From an uncultured Pseudomonadales bacterium (GTDB taxonomy: Bacteria > Pseudomonadota > Gammaproteobacteria > Pseudomonadales > Azotimanducaceae): a stretch of DNA of 47,933 nt. The translations under genes and the position numbers were made by a program. The notes beneath the pieces are model-generated. The model saw only the letters and a program-made list of their open reading frames with translations. It had not been told where the DNA came from and ran no database searches. The DNA is taken from contig CAJJAX010000012.1 of NCBI GenBank assembly GCA_905182155.1, positions 1-47,933 on the forward strand, written 5' to 3'. Position 1 is the first letter of the stretch; each line of letters opens with the position of its first letter. Shown here one piece after another: positions 8,063 to 17,632 of the stretch.

Positions 8063-9968
8063 ATGTCTGATTACCAACTCAGCGCGCTATTCTCCTCAGA
8101 GGGTTTGATGCGTCAAATGCTACCATCCTTTCGTTCGCGACCGGGGCAAATCGAGTTTGCCTGCGCAATAGAGCGGGCGTTGACGCAGTCCCGTGACTTG
8201 GTCATCGAAGCTGAGACCGGTATTGGTAAGAGCCTTGGCTATTTAGTCCCCGTTCTGCTGTCCAACAAGCGCGTTCTTATTTCTACCTATACGAAGCTGC
8301 TGCAAGATCAAATATTTTATGAAGACCTGGAGATCGCACTGAGGGTTTTGGGGTCCTCCAAAAAGGTTGCGGTGCTTAAAGGCAGAAGCAATTATCTCTG
8401 TCTTTATAAATTTTCTCAGTTATTCGAGTCACCGTCCAAGACATTATCTTTAGTAATGCTTGCTGAACACCTTCACCACTAACGTCTCGATTGATCTTGC
8501 TGAAGATGATTTATCTGAATTAGAAGTCCTCAGTTCTGATCTGACGCCGTTGATTACGGCAACGGTTGATGAGTGTCAGAAGACCCGCTGTCCACGCTTT
8601 GATCAGTGCGCACTTTATGCGGCACGCAAGCAGGCTGATGTTGCCGATGTCATGGTTGTGAATCACCAGTTACTGATGTCTCGCTATGTAAATCCGAGCG
8701 ATGACCTGGTCGATCTGATCGATAAGATGGATGTGCAATTAATTGATGAAGCCGATCAATTGCTTCGGTTAGCGCGAGATGCGAAGCAGACCGTTTTCAG
8801 TTTTAATTGGATGAAGGAAATGGCAATCACTTTCGGGCGTGTTAATGCCGATCCGCAACAACATGACTCGGTGCTTGGCGAATGGCAGACATTGCTAGGT
8901 CAGGAAAAACGGCGATTTGAACGCGCTTATGAGGCGGTTGAAGGGACGTCCTTTTTAGAACCGATCGTTAAAGCCATCGCCCTAGCACAACTCGACGATT
9001 TGGAGTCACTCCTGACTCGGCTGAAGCGCGTTTTGGGGCCGAGATTGAATCGAGGAAAAATGCTGGTCGCGGCCTATGACGATTTAGCGTATCGATTGGA
9101 TCAAGTGCTGACGCTCGCGGCAGATATTGAAGACGAAGCGCAAAGCTATTGGTGGGAGAGCGATGCTCGCGGTGGCGCGCTTTTTCGCTCGACGGTGCCA
9201 GATGTTGATCAGGGCGTAATGGGGGTTCTAACGGCGTCGATCCCAAAAATTTTTGTATCGGCAACACTCAGTGTCAACGCGTCGTTTGAGTTTTTCTGCC
9301 AACAGATTGGCTATGATGCCACTGAAGCGGTTAAGGTGCCCAATGCCTTCGCCTATTCTGAGCAGGTTATGGGTTACCAGCCAACGCAGCAGTTCGCTGT
9401 AGACCACCCGGATTTTATTCAAGCGTTGTTACGCGATTTAGCCAGCCTCGGTGTACTAAAAACCCTAATGTTGTTTACCTCCCACCGAGCGCTCGCGAGT
9501 GCTGCCAGCCAGCTTTCGGGCTCCCGGCGAGGCAATCTGTTTGTTCAAGGTGAGCGCCCGCTCCAGACGTTGGTCACAGAGTTCAAGCACGCGGAGCACG
9601 GTATCCTGCTTGGGACCACTAGCTTTTGGCATGGCGTTGACCTTAATGGTGCCGGCCTTGAATGCTTGGTGATTGATAAATTGCCATTTTTACAGCCGGA
9701 TGACCCAAAGTTGATGGCGCGGCGGCGGGCGTACCATCTGGCCGGTTTGGATTTCTTTTCCGACTATATTTTGCCAGACTGCGCGCTAAAATTACGGCAA
9801 GGGTTTGGCCGGCTGATCCGAAAGGAAAGTGATCACGGTTTGTTTGTTATCGGAGATCCTCGTTTTTGGAATGCGAGCTATGCGGGTTTGCTTCAAGCCA
9901 GTTTGCCGCAATTTAAATGGACGAATAGCGCGTCAGAAGCTTTGGACTTTATGGATAAAAGATCATGA
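8063..9968 (+). CDS. yoaA: YoaA/DinG-family ATP-dependent DNA helicase, frameshifted in this sequence
   Basis: An XPD-like superfamily 2 helicase. Walker A is in EAETGIGKSLGYL (about residues 50-62). An iron-sulfur cluster is suggested by cysteines in CQKTRCPRFDQCALY. IDEAD is the DEAH-type motif, and the C-terminal helicase half contains LRQGFGRLIR. E. coli YoaA works with the replication clamp-loader protein HolC in repair; that is known of the family, not seen here. The first 139 residues end in TAA near 8480, and the rest continues in another frame. Skipping one base in 8471-8483 (LAEHL to TNVSIDL) joins them. It overlaps tsaB by 4 bp; yoaA beside tsaB is also the E. coli order, which favours YoaA over DinG. 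Confidence 0.87.
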
Positions 9969-10630
9969 TTTTAGGACTTGATACCACCGGCCGTGATCTA
10001 AAGCTGGGCTTAATAACATCCGGTGAAATTCGAAGTCGCCTGTTCAGTAACGATCTTCGGCACTCTCGCCAGATTTTGCCTCAGATACTGCAATTTCTAG
10101 AAGAAGAGGGCGAAGACTTAAAATCCATTCAAGCCTTGGCATTCAGTCAAGGTCCAGGGTCGTTCACTGGATTAAGAATCGCGGTTGGGGTGGTTCAAGG
10201 CTTAGCCTATGGTCTTGCTTTGCCGGTCATCCCGGTTCCCACCATGGCGATTGTGGCGCGAGCAGCGGGTCAGCAAGCCCGGGTTGCGCGTGTGCTGGTG
10301 CTTCTGCATGCGCGTGAAGATGAGTTTTATGGGGCCTTCTATGAAGACTGCGATGGACTCATTCCGAGTCTTACGGCGAAACCTTCGGTCTACACGGCTT
10401 TGATGCTGTCTCAGCAGGACTTAACGTCTTGGTCGCTCGCTGGCGACGGTGTCTTTTTATTGGAAGGCCAGCGCCATCTAACCCAAGCAGTGATCGATGT
10501 TGTGGCGCCGGATATCCGGAATCTATTGCAGATCGCGGACGCCATGCTCGCCGCGGGGCAGGTTGTTACGGCGCTTGATGCCGCGCCCCTTTATGTTCGC
10601 GAGACTGTTGCCCAGAAGTCTCGCCAGTAG
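9965..10630 (+). CDS. tsaB: tRNA threonylcarbamoyladenosine biosynthesis protein TsaB
   Basis: TsaB (YeaZ) partners TsaD and TsaE to make the t6A37 modification of ANN-decoding tRNAs. The N-terminal ILGLDTTGRDLKLGL is the start of the ASKHA fold. SQGPGSFTGLRIAVG is the family signature, at about residues 59-73. Length 221 is close to the usual 230. It lacks a full ATP-binding site, as in other TsaB proteins. ATG 9965 overlaps the yoaA stop (ATGA) and the stop is directly followed by rsmJ, so yoaA-tsaB-rsmJ look like one transcript. Confidence 0.94.
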   Translation: MILGLDTTGRDLKLGLITSGEIRSRLFSNDLRHSRQILPQILQFLEEEGEDLKSIQALAFSQGPGSFTGLRIAVGVVQGLAYGLALPVIPVPTMAIVARAAGQQARVARVLVLLHAREDEFYGAFYEDCDGLIPSLTAKPSVYTALMLSQQDLTSWSLAGDGVFLLEGQRHLTQAVIDVVAPDIRNLLQIADAMLAAGQVVTALDAAPLYVRETVAQKSRQ

Positions 10631-11281
10631 ATGCGCTATTGCTTAATGAATCAGCCAGCCGGGCTCGCTTTGGTTGATCGCTACGGTAAAAAGCCGCCGC
10701 TCATCGTGAACTATGCGAGTCCTGCGTTAAGGCGCCGGCAGAAAAAAATCTCAGCTAGGGGCGAACTCTTGATTCGGGCTGTGAAAGAAAAGCCTGGCGC
10801 CCGAGTGCTTGATATGACCGCAGGGCTTGGCATTGATGCGTTCATTTTGGCGTCATACGGGCATGAAGTCATGATGCTTGAGCGGTCTAAAACGGTCTAC
10901 TTGTTGGTTAGGGATGCGCTAATGCGGGCGCAACAGTTGAAAGATTTGAAACCCATACTGGATCGGCTGACCCTTCACCATTGGGATAGTACCCAGGCTT
11001 TTTTGCCGGCAAAAGGATTTGATGCTGCGCTGGTTGACCCGATGTTTGAGGAGAAGAAGAAGTCTGCGTTGCCGCCTGGCAACATGCAGATGTTGCAGGC
11101 CTTCTTAGGGCAAGGCGCTGAGCTTCAACCTTTTTTAACGGCCGCCCAGGCGTTGGGTATTCGCCGCACGATTGTGAAACGGCCTCGAGTTGATCGAGAA
11201 CCCGCGATCAACGCCCGCCGCCCTGTCTACCAGTTAACCGGTCGTAGCAGTCGACTGGATGTTTTCTTCAATCCCGTTTAG
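10631..11281 (+). CDS. rsmJ: 16S rRNA (guanine-1516-N2) methyltransferase
   Basis: RsmJ (YhiQ) methylates G1516 of 16S rRNA. The SAM-binding motif VLDMTAGLGIDAFILASYG (about residues 58-76) and the catalytic-type DPMFEEKKKSALP (near 136) are family features. 216 residues is slightly shorter than E. coli RsmJ (250). The start ATG follows the tsaB TAG with no gap. The last 48 bp overlap the 3' end of plsB on the other strand, so the two transcripts converge with no terminator between them. Confidence 0.9.
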   Translation: MRYCLMNQPAGLALVDRYGKKPPLIVNYASPALRRRQKKISARGELLIRAVKEKPGARVLDMTAGLGIDAFILASYGHEVMMLERSKTVYLLVRDALMRAQQLKDLKPILDRLTLHHWDSTQAFLPAKGFDAALVDPMFEEKKKSALPPGNMQMLQAFLGQGAELQPFLTAAQALGIRRTIVKRPRVDREPAINARRPVYQLTGRSSRLDVFFNPV

Positions 11282-13660
11282 CGCCAGTGCGTTGAGTCTT
11301 TGTTGGGTTTCTGCGCTGACTAGGCAGGCCAGCGCCTCCTTGCAGGCAGCCAGGGTCTCAGCCCGCCGCGCCGTTGATTGTTCTAATGGAAGGATTTTTC
11401 TGATTGCCGCAAGCATTGTCTCAGTAAAAACGAAATCCTCCAGGCTGAATCCTTGTGGGTTGGTTTTCAGTGCATGAATTAGGTCGTTGATGGGCTCGGC
11501 GCGGCCCAGAAAGTCAGGCTCAATTTCAAGAATCGCGAAAATAAATGCGAGGCGATTAAGGTTGGGCGCGATGATTCGCGCCATTAAATTGCGATCATGG
11601 GTTAGGACGTCATCACTGCCCTCAGTTATCGCTTGTTTGCTTGTGACGTCGAAGTCGAAGGTCTTAAGCGTCTGATTAATCTGCTCAGCGCTTGGCGCGA
11701 GACTGCAGAAGAGTTCGGCTTCAAGGACTGGCGCGAGTAACTGCAATTGGGCTGCGACCCGCTCAACATTAAGCATCGGGCCATGGGATAAACGATTAGC
11801 GAGCAGACTGGGTAGTACCAAAAGATGCGCAACACTATTGCTGTAGTAGCGCATATCAATCAGCCCGCCGTGGGTGATGCCAATGATGGATTCGCCATTG
11901 AGCATCTGTCGTTCAGCGCCAGAGGTTGATAAAAAGTAGTCGATTAATGCGGCATCGCTCTGGTCAAACATTGACGAAGTTTTGTCAACTTCGATCAGTT
12001 TTGTCAAAAACCGAAGCTGCCTAACGAGCCGTTGTTCGGGAATCTCGAGGCTGTCCGCATGCACAAAGAGGGTTGCCAGCAACTGCGTTGGGTTCACGGG
12101 GATGGCTGCATTGATCCCTTTTACAATGTGCTGTCCAAGGGCGCTGCAAATTGCCTTGTGAGATTCGGGCTCTATCGTCTCAAAGTCCGGGCCCGCTCGG
12201 CCTTTGAGGAACTGTTCTAGGGAAATCGGGTGGCCAAAATTCACCGAGACCTGGCCAAAATTGAGCTTGAGTAACCGAAACACGCCAAAGAGATCCAATA
12301 AGGATTCTGTCTTTTTACGTTTGCCTTTGAGTTCATCCAGATAGCTGCTGATCTCGAGCACCCGTTCGTAGGAAAAGTAAACGGGGATGAATTGGATATC
12401 GCGGCGATGGTCCCGATAATACCCTTTTAACGTCATGTTGATCATGCCAGGCCTTGGCGGCAGCATCCCGCCAGTCCGACTTCGGCCGCCTTCGACAAAA
12501 TATTCGAGGCTGTAACCTTTTGAAAGTAATAGGTGGATGTATTCGTCAAAGACCGCCTTATACAGCGGATCCTCTTTGAAACTGCGACGCATAAAAAAAG
12601 CGCCGGCACGACGCAAGAGTGGACCCACGAGGAATAAGTTGAGGTTGATGCCTGCCGCGATATGGGGCAGCGCCAGGCCGTTGTGGTAGAGCACATACGA
12701 CAGGAGTAGGTAATCGATGTGACTTCGATGACAGGGCACATAGACAATCTCAGCGCTGTCTGAGACGGCCCGAACGCGCTCGACGTGGCTGACTTCGATG
12801 CCATCGTAGAGCCGGTTCCAGAGCCAAGTCAGAATGATGCTGAAAAAGCGGATAATTCTGTAGGACTGATCCGAGGCAATTTCAGAGGCATAGCGATAGG
12901 CTTGGGTTGAAACGCGATGCCTGGGCAGTTCGCTGGTTTCGGTGACCGCATCGATCGCAGCCTCTACCGCGGGTGCCGCCAGGAGTTCATCGAGTAGCGT
13001 TCGCCGGTGTGATAAATCGGGTCCAAGAATAGACTGTTTTTGATTCTTGAAATGACTTCGGAGCAATCGATGCAGCCGCTTGGTTCTAAGCTGCGCAGAA
13101 GACAGATCGCGGGTCAATTCGTCGACCTTCAGCGGGGCGCCAAAGTGAACCAAGATATGTTGTCGGGTCAGCGCAATACAGAGTATTTTTCGAAACTTTG
13201 AGGTTGATGCCCACTGATCTGAGAGCAGGACTTTCCACATTGACAGCGCCCGGTCGGGCTGGTGTCCCCAGTAAATGGAGACGGGAACGAATTGAGTTGA
13301 CGGTTGGTCAGTGCCAGGGGGCTGGACCTGAAGCGAGGTGGGTCGCGCGTCCCCACGCGCTGAGCGTCGACCCCAGAAGCCCTCTCTGTGATTTAGGCAA
13401 AAGTAAGCATTGGGCGCGTTGGGGTCTAAGGTGAGCGGGTCGGGTAAACCGCCCGCTTCACAGCCCAGTTCAAGCAATAAGCGATCGGCCAATGAGTCAG
13501 AATCGAGGATATAGCGGACATTGACCGAGGCCGCTAGCAGTTCAAGCGCCGCTTGCTCGTGATTGATGAAGGTTGGCCGCAGCCAGAGTCTAAACAGATT
13601 CAGAAGTTGTTGGTTAATGACTCTATAAATAGAGCCAAGAGCGCCCTTAGAGCCTGCCAT
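11234..13660 (-). CDS. plsB: Glycerol-3-phosphate O-acyltransferase
   Basis: PlsB adds the first acyl chain to sn-glycerol-3-phosphate at the inner membrane, the entry step to phospholipids. The acyltransferase HX4D motif is seen in PCHRSHIDYLLL (His near residue 310; E. coli His306). The EGGRSRTG motif and a FIPVYFSYERV stretch follow. 808 residues matches the E. coli enzyme (807). Its ATG overlaps the 3' end of gspD by 14 bp with no strong ribosome-binding site, which suggests translational coupling to the secretin gene. It is the last gene of the long minus-strand run. Confidence 0.96.
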   Translation of the reverse strand: MAGSKGALGSIYRVINQQLLNLFRLWLRPTFINHEQAALELLAASVNVRYILDSDSLADRLLLELGCEAGGLPDPLTLDPNAPNAYFCLNHREGFWGRRSARGDARPTSLQVQPPGTDQPSTQFVPVSIYWGHQPDRALSMWKVLLSDQWASTSKFRKILCIALTRQHILVHFGAPLKVDELTRDLSSAQLRTKRLHRLLRSHFKNQKQSILGPDLSHRRTLLDELLAAPAVEAAIDAVTETSELPRHRVSTQAYRYASEIASDQSYRIIRFFSIILTWLWNRLYDGIEVSHVERVRAVSDSAEIVYVPCHRSHIDYLLLSYVLYHNGLALPHIAAGINLNLFLVGPLLRRAGAFFMRRSFKEDPLYKAVFDEYIHLLLSKGYSLEYFVEGGRSRTGGMLPPRPGMINMTLKGYYRDHRRDIQFIPVYFSYERVLEISSYLDELKGKRKKTESLLDLFGVFRLLKLNFGQVSVNFGHPISLEQFLKGRAGPDFETIEPESHKAICSALGQHIVKGINAAIPVNPTQLLATLFVHADSLEIPEQRLVRQLRFLTKLIEVDKTSSMFDQSDAALIDYFLSTSGAERQMLNGESIIGITHGGLIDMRYYSNSVAHLLVLPSLLANRLSHGPMLNVERVAAQLQLLAPVLEAELFCSLAPSAEQINQTLKTFDFDVTSKQAITEGSDDVLTHDRNLMARIIAPNLNRLAFIFAILEIEPDFLGRAEPINDLIHALKTNPQGFSLEDFVFTETMLAAIRKILPLEQSTARRAETLAACKEALACLVSAETQQRLNALALNGIEENIQSTATTG

Positions 13661-15536
13661 CTAACAGGTCGGAAAGGCGCTCGGCGGTGTTTCGCCCATT
13701 GCCTTCAATTTCGACTTCAAAAATGCGGTCAAACTTTCGTTCAGAGGCGGCCGAGACATCCGTGCCAGACTTTAAAACCGTGGGTCTGAGAAAGACCAAT
13801 AGGTTCTGTTTTTCAATGCTCTTGGTGCGACTTCGAAACAGTGCGCCCAGCACAGGAATACTGCCCAGTAGGGGAACCCGGGATTCGCCTTGGGTCTCTT
13901 TGTCTCGGATTAACCCACCCAGAATAATGACTTCTTCATTCTCCACTAAAATGGTGGTGTCGATGGTCCGTATATTGGTGATCAAGTCCGCAGCAGCCTC
14001 AGAGCCAATGACGGTCAGGCTGGAGGCATCCACTTCGGATACCTCCTGATGGATCAATAGCCGAACCAAGCTGTCGCTGTTGATGTGAGGCGTGACCTCG
14101 AGGGTTAATCCCACGTCTTCGCGCTGGATGGTAGTGAACGGATTGGTCGTGCCCTGGCTGCCTGTCACCGTTGATCCCGTTCTAAAGGGGACGTTTTTGC
14201 CAACGACGATTTTGGCTTCTTCGTTGTCCATCGTTGTGATGCTGGGCGTCGATAATAGATTGACATCACTATTGGCAGCCAAGGCTTTTACGATAAAAGC
14301 AAAACTGGTGCCGGATGCAGAAACCTTGCCACCCGCGATGAGGGGCGACTCACCAAAGCTTGACGGCGGCGTAATGAGCCCGCTGGGTGCTGCCAGGCCC
14401 TGAAGGATTTGTGCCAAAGTCCCGCTCGGAGCGGTGAGCCCGAGGGGCGTCGTGCCGGCGGATGCATCGCCAACGGCCAGTTCGCTGCCCAATTGTTGGC
14501 TGAAATCTGAGGTCACTTCAACGATGGCCGCTTCAATTAAGACCTGCATTCGGCGGACGTCGAGGCTTTCTATAATGCCGATCAAATCGATCATGTTGGC
14601 TGGATCGGCTCGAATCACCAAGGCGTTGATCGCTTCATCGGCTTGAATGCTGACTTCAACCATTGAGTCTTCGCTGCTTTTACTCTTGCTGCTGATCAGG
14701 TTGCTGAGAATCTCAGCCATCTTGGTGGCATCGGAATGGGCCAGTCGGATGACTTTGATGGTGCCAGATCGATTCGCAGGCACATCGAGCTGATCAACGA
14801 GGGCTTTGACCCGCGCCAAAGTATAGCGCTCGCCCTTAATGACCAGGCTGTTGGTCCGTTCGCTGGCAACAATGCTGATGCGGTTGGGACCCTTAGCGCT
14901 CTTGCCAATTTGATCGGGCGCGAGATCCTCAAGCAGTTTAACCATGTCTTCAACCCAAGCCTCTTTTAGGTTGATAATGGCAACCTCAAGACTGTCGGCA
15001 ACGTCGACCCGATTAATGATTTCGACCAAGCGGTTAATGTTTGAGGCGTGATCGCTAATGATGAGCACGTTGGGCTCGCTCAAGGCAGCGATGTGACCAT
15101 ATTGGGGGATCAATGGCCGCAGCACCTTCACCATTTCTTCAGATGGCGCGTTGCTGACGGTAATGACCCGGGTGACCAGTTCCTGCGATTCAAGATCATC
15201 GACAAAATCATCGGGGTTACTGTTTTGTTTTGCGAGGACAGTTTGTACAATTTTTATGGCGGAACCCGCTGAAACCGCAGCGTAACCGTGGACCTGAAGC
15301 ACGCTCAGAAAGAGTTGATAAACCGATTCCTCGTCCATATTGACGTTGGAGACAACGGTAACATCCCCTTTGACTCGGGGATCAATGATAAAACTCTTGC
15401 CGGTAATGGCCGAGACTTGGGTCACAAACTCTCGGATATCGGCGTTCTTTAAATTGATCTTCCAGCTGTCATCCGCCTGAGCAATGGCTGAGGTCAGCAG
15501 GCAGAAAATGAACAGGGTTCTTGCAACAAAAGTCAT
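13647..15536 (-). CDS. gspD: Type II secretion system secretin GspD
   Basis: GspD forms the outer-membrane channel of the type II secretion system. A signal peptide (residues 1-21, ending AIAQA) precedes the N0 domain (SWKINLKNADIREFVTQVS) and three KH-like N1-N3 repeats. The secretin core contains VPLLGSIPVLGALFRS and LLVFLRPTVL. 629 residues is in the usual range. No C-terminal pilotin-binding (S) domain is obvious. It lies 49 bp after gspC and overlaps plsB. The inner-membrane and pseudopilin genes (gspE-M) are not in the window. Confidence 0.95.
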   Translation of the reverse strand: MTFVARTLFIFCLLTSAIAQADDSWKINLKNADIREFVTQVSAITGKSFIIDPRVKGDVTVVSNVNMDEESVYQLFLSVLQVHGYAAVSAGSAIKIVQTVLAKQNSNPDDFVDDLESQELVTRVITVSNAPSEEMVKVLRPLIPQYGHIAALSEPNVLIISDHASNINRLVEIINRVDVADSLEVAIINLKEAWVEDMVKLLEDLAPDQIGKSAKGPNRISIVASERTNSLVIKGERYTLARVKALVDQLDVPANRSGTIKVIRLAHSDATKMAEILSNLISSKSKSSEDSMVEVSIQADEAINALVIRADPANMIDLIGIIESLDVRRMQVLIEAAIVEVTSDFSQQLGSELAVGDASAGTTPLGLTAPSGTLAQILQGLAAPSGLITPPSSFGESPLIAGGKVSASGTSFAFIVKALAANSDVNLLSTPSITTMDNEEAKIVVGKNVPFRTGSTVTGSQGTTNPFTTIQREDVGLTLEVTPHINSDSLVRLLIHQEVSEVDASSLTVIGSEAAADLITNIRTIDTTILVENEEVIILGGLIRDKETQGESRVPLLGSIPVLGALFRSRTKSIEKQNLLVFLRPTVLKSGTDVSAASERKFDRIFEVEIEGNGRNTAERLSDLLDGRL

Positions 15537-15585
15537 AAGGTTTGCGATTTACTCTTTGCGGCTAAGTTTACGGGATCATTATCGC

Positions 15586-16482
15586 TTAGGGTATCGGAAT
15601 CGTGAGGAAAAAACGTCTTCCACCGCGCTCGACTTCTACTCGGACCCGACCGGCGGCTCTCGCTTGGTCGATTAATCGAGCATCGTTCATGGCAACGCCT
15701 AAGGGCGCGCCGTTGACCGACACGACGCGATCGCCAGGTTGCAAACCCGTGTTGTTCAGGGCTGGGTGGGCCGTATCAACTTTATAGCCTTGGCTGCTGC
15801 CAGGCGCGACTGCGCTCAGACCATATTCTTTGAGCACTGCCTGAGGATTGCGTTGCAAGCGGTCCCGAACGGCGCTCAGAATTGCTGATCCAGCGCTTGG
15901 TGAACCCGATTGCGACGCTTGTGTGGGTCTTGACGAGGTTGGTTTGCCTTGGGTGCTCGGGCGCCGTGAGGTCGATGCTGTCGCGCTGTTTGACGCCTCG
16001 ATATTCAGCCGTTTGGTGATAAATAAGAGCTTCTCGAGCCTTGCGCCCCGGCGCAATAGGATGTGATTGGATTCAACCGAATGTAGGACACTGTTGCCCG
16101 GTAGCTTATCGCCTACAAGGTATAGTTTGCCGTCCTTGCCGCGTTCGGCAACAATCGCACTCGAGGTGCTGGGGACATCGCTCAAGAAAACACCTTGCAG
16201 CTCGAGGTTGAGCCGAGTGGTCGGCGCGCTGATGACTTCCTCTTGTTGATTGTCATCGGCCCGTCCAAACAGCTGCCGGGTCGCAAGGCTGGGTCCGTTG
16301 CTGGCAATCGAGGATGCAGAGTCCTGAACGGACGCCGCAGAGTGAGAGACCTCAGCGGCTAAATCCGCGTCAAGATAAAAAAGCACATTCTCAACCACGA
16401 GATAAATAGAGTAGCCACCGAGCAGTAAAAAGATCCCCACTGACAACGGTTTTTGGACGGTAGCGAGATTGAATTGACCCAT
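15586..16482 (-). CDS. gspC: Type II secretion system protein GspC
   Basis: GspC links the inner-membrane platform to the secretin. A short cytoplasmic N-terminus and one membrane segment (about residues 14-32, VGIFLLLGGYSIYLVVENV) are followed by the HR domain (ATRQLFGRADD, then LNLELQGVFL) which binds GspD N0. A Ser/Thr/Pro-rich linker and a C-terminal PDZ domain (about 215-298) complete it. Length 298 is typical. The start follows gspN by 29 bp and the gene ends 49 bp before gspD. Confidence 0.92.
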   Translation of the reverse strand: MGQFNLATVQKPLSVGIFLLLGGYSIYLVVENVLFYLDADLAAEVSHSAASVQDSASSIASNGPSLATRQLFGRADDNQQEEVISAPTTRLNLELQGVFLSDVPSTSSAIVAERGKDGKLYLVGDKLPGNSVLHSVESNHILLRRGARLEKLLFITKRLNIEASNSATASTSRRPSTQGKPTSSRPTQASQSGSPSAGSAILSAVRDRLQRNPQAVLKEYGLSAVAPGSSQGYKVDTAHPALNNTGLQPGDRVVSVNGAPLGVAMNDARLIDQARAAGRVRVEVERGGRRFFLTIPIP

Positions 16483-16511
16483 GGGTACCCAAGCGTTTCG
16501 TTTTGGTAAGG

Positions 16512-17261
16512 TTACAGGATTTTTTCTTCAAACAGCAGCGGATCTGTTAGCTGCGCCGCCCCAGGGACTTGCGCCAAGATGAGTAAGCGGGGCTGTAATT
16601 GCGCTCTGAACCAGCCGTCAAGCCCTAATACAAGACGTGCCAAAGGCGCCCCATCCCGAGTGAGATTGAGTGCTGGCGAGCAATTTTCAAGATCAAGGTT
16701 GGCCTGTAAAGGTGGCAGTTGATAATGGGCAACCCCATTAAAGCCATTGAGTGATACCGGCCCGCCAGACCAGGACAAATCACCTGCTAAAGCGTTCACG
16801 CATTGCGCGGATATCGTGACATAACCATTTTTGAGCGTCACCAGCCCTGAAAAATGATGCCCGTAGGCGCCCGCCAGTTGGTTGATGTCGCTGCTGCGAA
16901 CCTCGCCGCTGAGCTGTTCAATCAAAACGGCCTCTTGATTCAATAATAATTGCAGCGTGCCGGTAATCTGATGCCCTGAGCCGGCAAGGCTGACCGTTTG
17001 AGTCAAGGCCAGTGAGTCGTCAATGAAACTTGGCCAATCCGCTTGCCAAGATACCCGTGATGGCGGAAATCCTCGAAACTGGACCAGCATATGGCCTTGC
17101 CGCCAGGACCCCCGTGGCAGGGCAACGCGCACATCTTGATCAAGCGATAGATTCGGCTCAATCAATCGCCAAATGAGGCTTGCGGGCAGAAACCAAACGG
17201 TGGCAATCAAGGCAACGCTCAGGGTTGCAAGCACCACCATTCCCCAACGAATTAGCCCCAT
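16512..17261 (-). CDS. gspN: Type II secretion system protein GspN
   Basis: GspN is an accessory type II secretion protein found in only some systems; its role is unclear. An N-terminal membrane anchor (VVLATLSVALIATVWFLPASLIW) is followed by a periplasmic beta-rich domain. Features typical of GspN are the conserved PRGSWRQGH near residue 50, PPSRVSWQADW, and the C-terminal LDGWFRAQLQPRL. ATG 17261 (249 residues) is preferred over GTG 17300 because the membrane anchor then starts directly. It overlaps the upstream small gene by 10 bp. The order gspN-gspC-gspD, apart from the other gsp genes, differs from the long gspC-to-N operon. Confidence 0.83.
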   Translation of the reverse strand: MGLIRWGMVVLATLSVALIATVWFLPASLIWRLIEPNLSLDQDVRVALPRGSWRQGHMLVQFRGFPPSRVSWQADWPSFIDDSLALTQTVSLAGSGHQITGTLQLLLNQEAVLIEQLSGEVRSSDINQLAGAYGHHFSGLVTLKNGYVTISAQCVNALAGDLSWSGGPVSLNGFNGVAHYQLPPLQANLDLENCSPALNLTRDGAPLARLVLGLDGWFRAQLQPRLLILAQVPGAAQLTDPLLFEEKIL

Positions 17262-17632
17262 TGGACTTGCTTTAGTAGGCCATCTTGGATGCGCCACCAC
17301 AAATCAGGCGTCGCGGGTTCTTGCTCCTGCCAGGAATCAATGCTTGCTCGAATTTCGTTGGGCAACTGAGCGCTCAGCGCAAGCGCAAAATCAAGATCGG
17401 TTTCCCAGTTCGAGATGTTGACCTTGAGCCAGATGCTGGTGAAGGCTTTATAGGCCCTGGTTTGGAGGATCACCTCGCTGCTGCCCTGCGCCGTTGTCGC
17501 AAGACCCTGATAGAGGCTAGGTGTTTTGGACCAGGTAATGGGGCACAAAATTGACTGAATTGCATCCGCAACCAGGTCCAGGTCAGGCGCCTTGATGTAA
17601 ATTTCAAGATCAGGATAGCGCGGCTCAGTCAT
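17252..17632 (-). CDS. Small protein of unknown function between dapE and gspN
   Basis: I do not recognise this 126-residue protein. It begins MTEPRYPDLEIYIKAPD and is rich in tryptophan (6) towards the C-terminus (ISNWETDLDF, DLWWRIQDG). It has no signal peptide, membrane segment or cysteine pair. It is probably soluble and cytoplasmic. The ATG overlaps the dapE stop by 8 bp and its end overlaps gspN by 10 bp, so it is very likely translated as part of the run. The codon use and tight overlaps support a real gene. Confidence 0.8.
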   Translation of the reverse strand: MTEPRYPDLEIYIKAPDLDLVADAIQSILCPITWSKTPSLYQGLATTAQGSSEVILQTRAYKAFTSIWLKVNISNWETDLDFALALSAQLPNEIRASIDSWQEQEPATPDLWWRIQDGLLKQVQWG

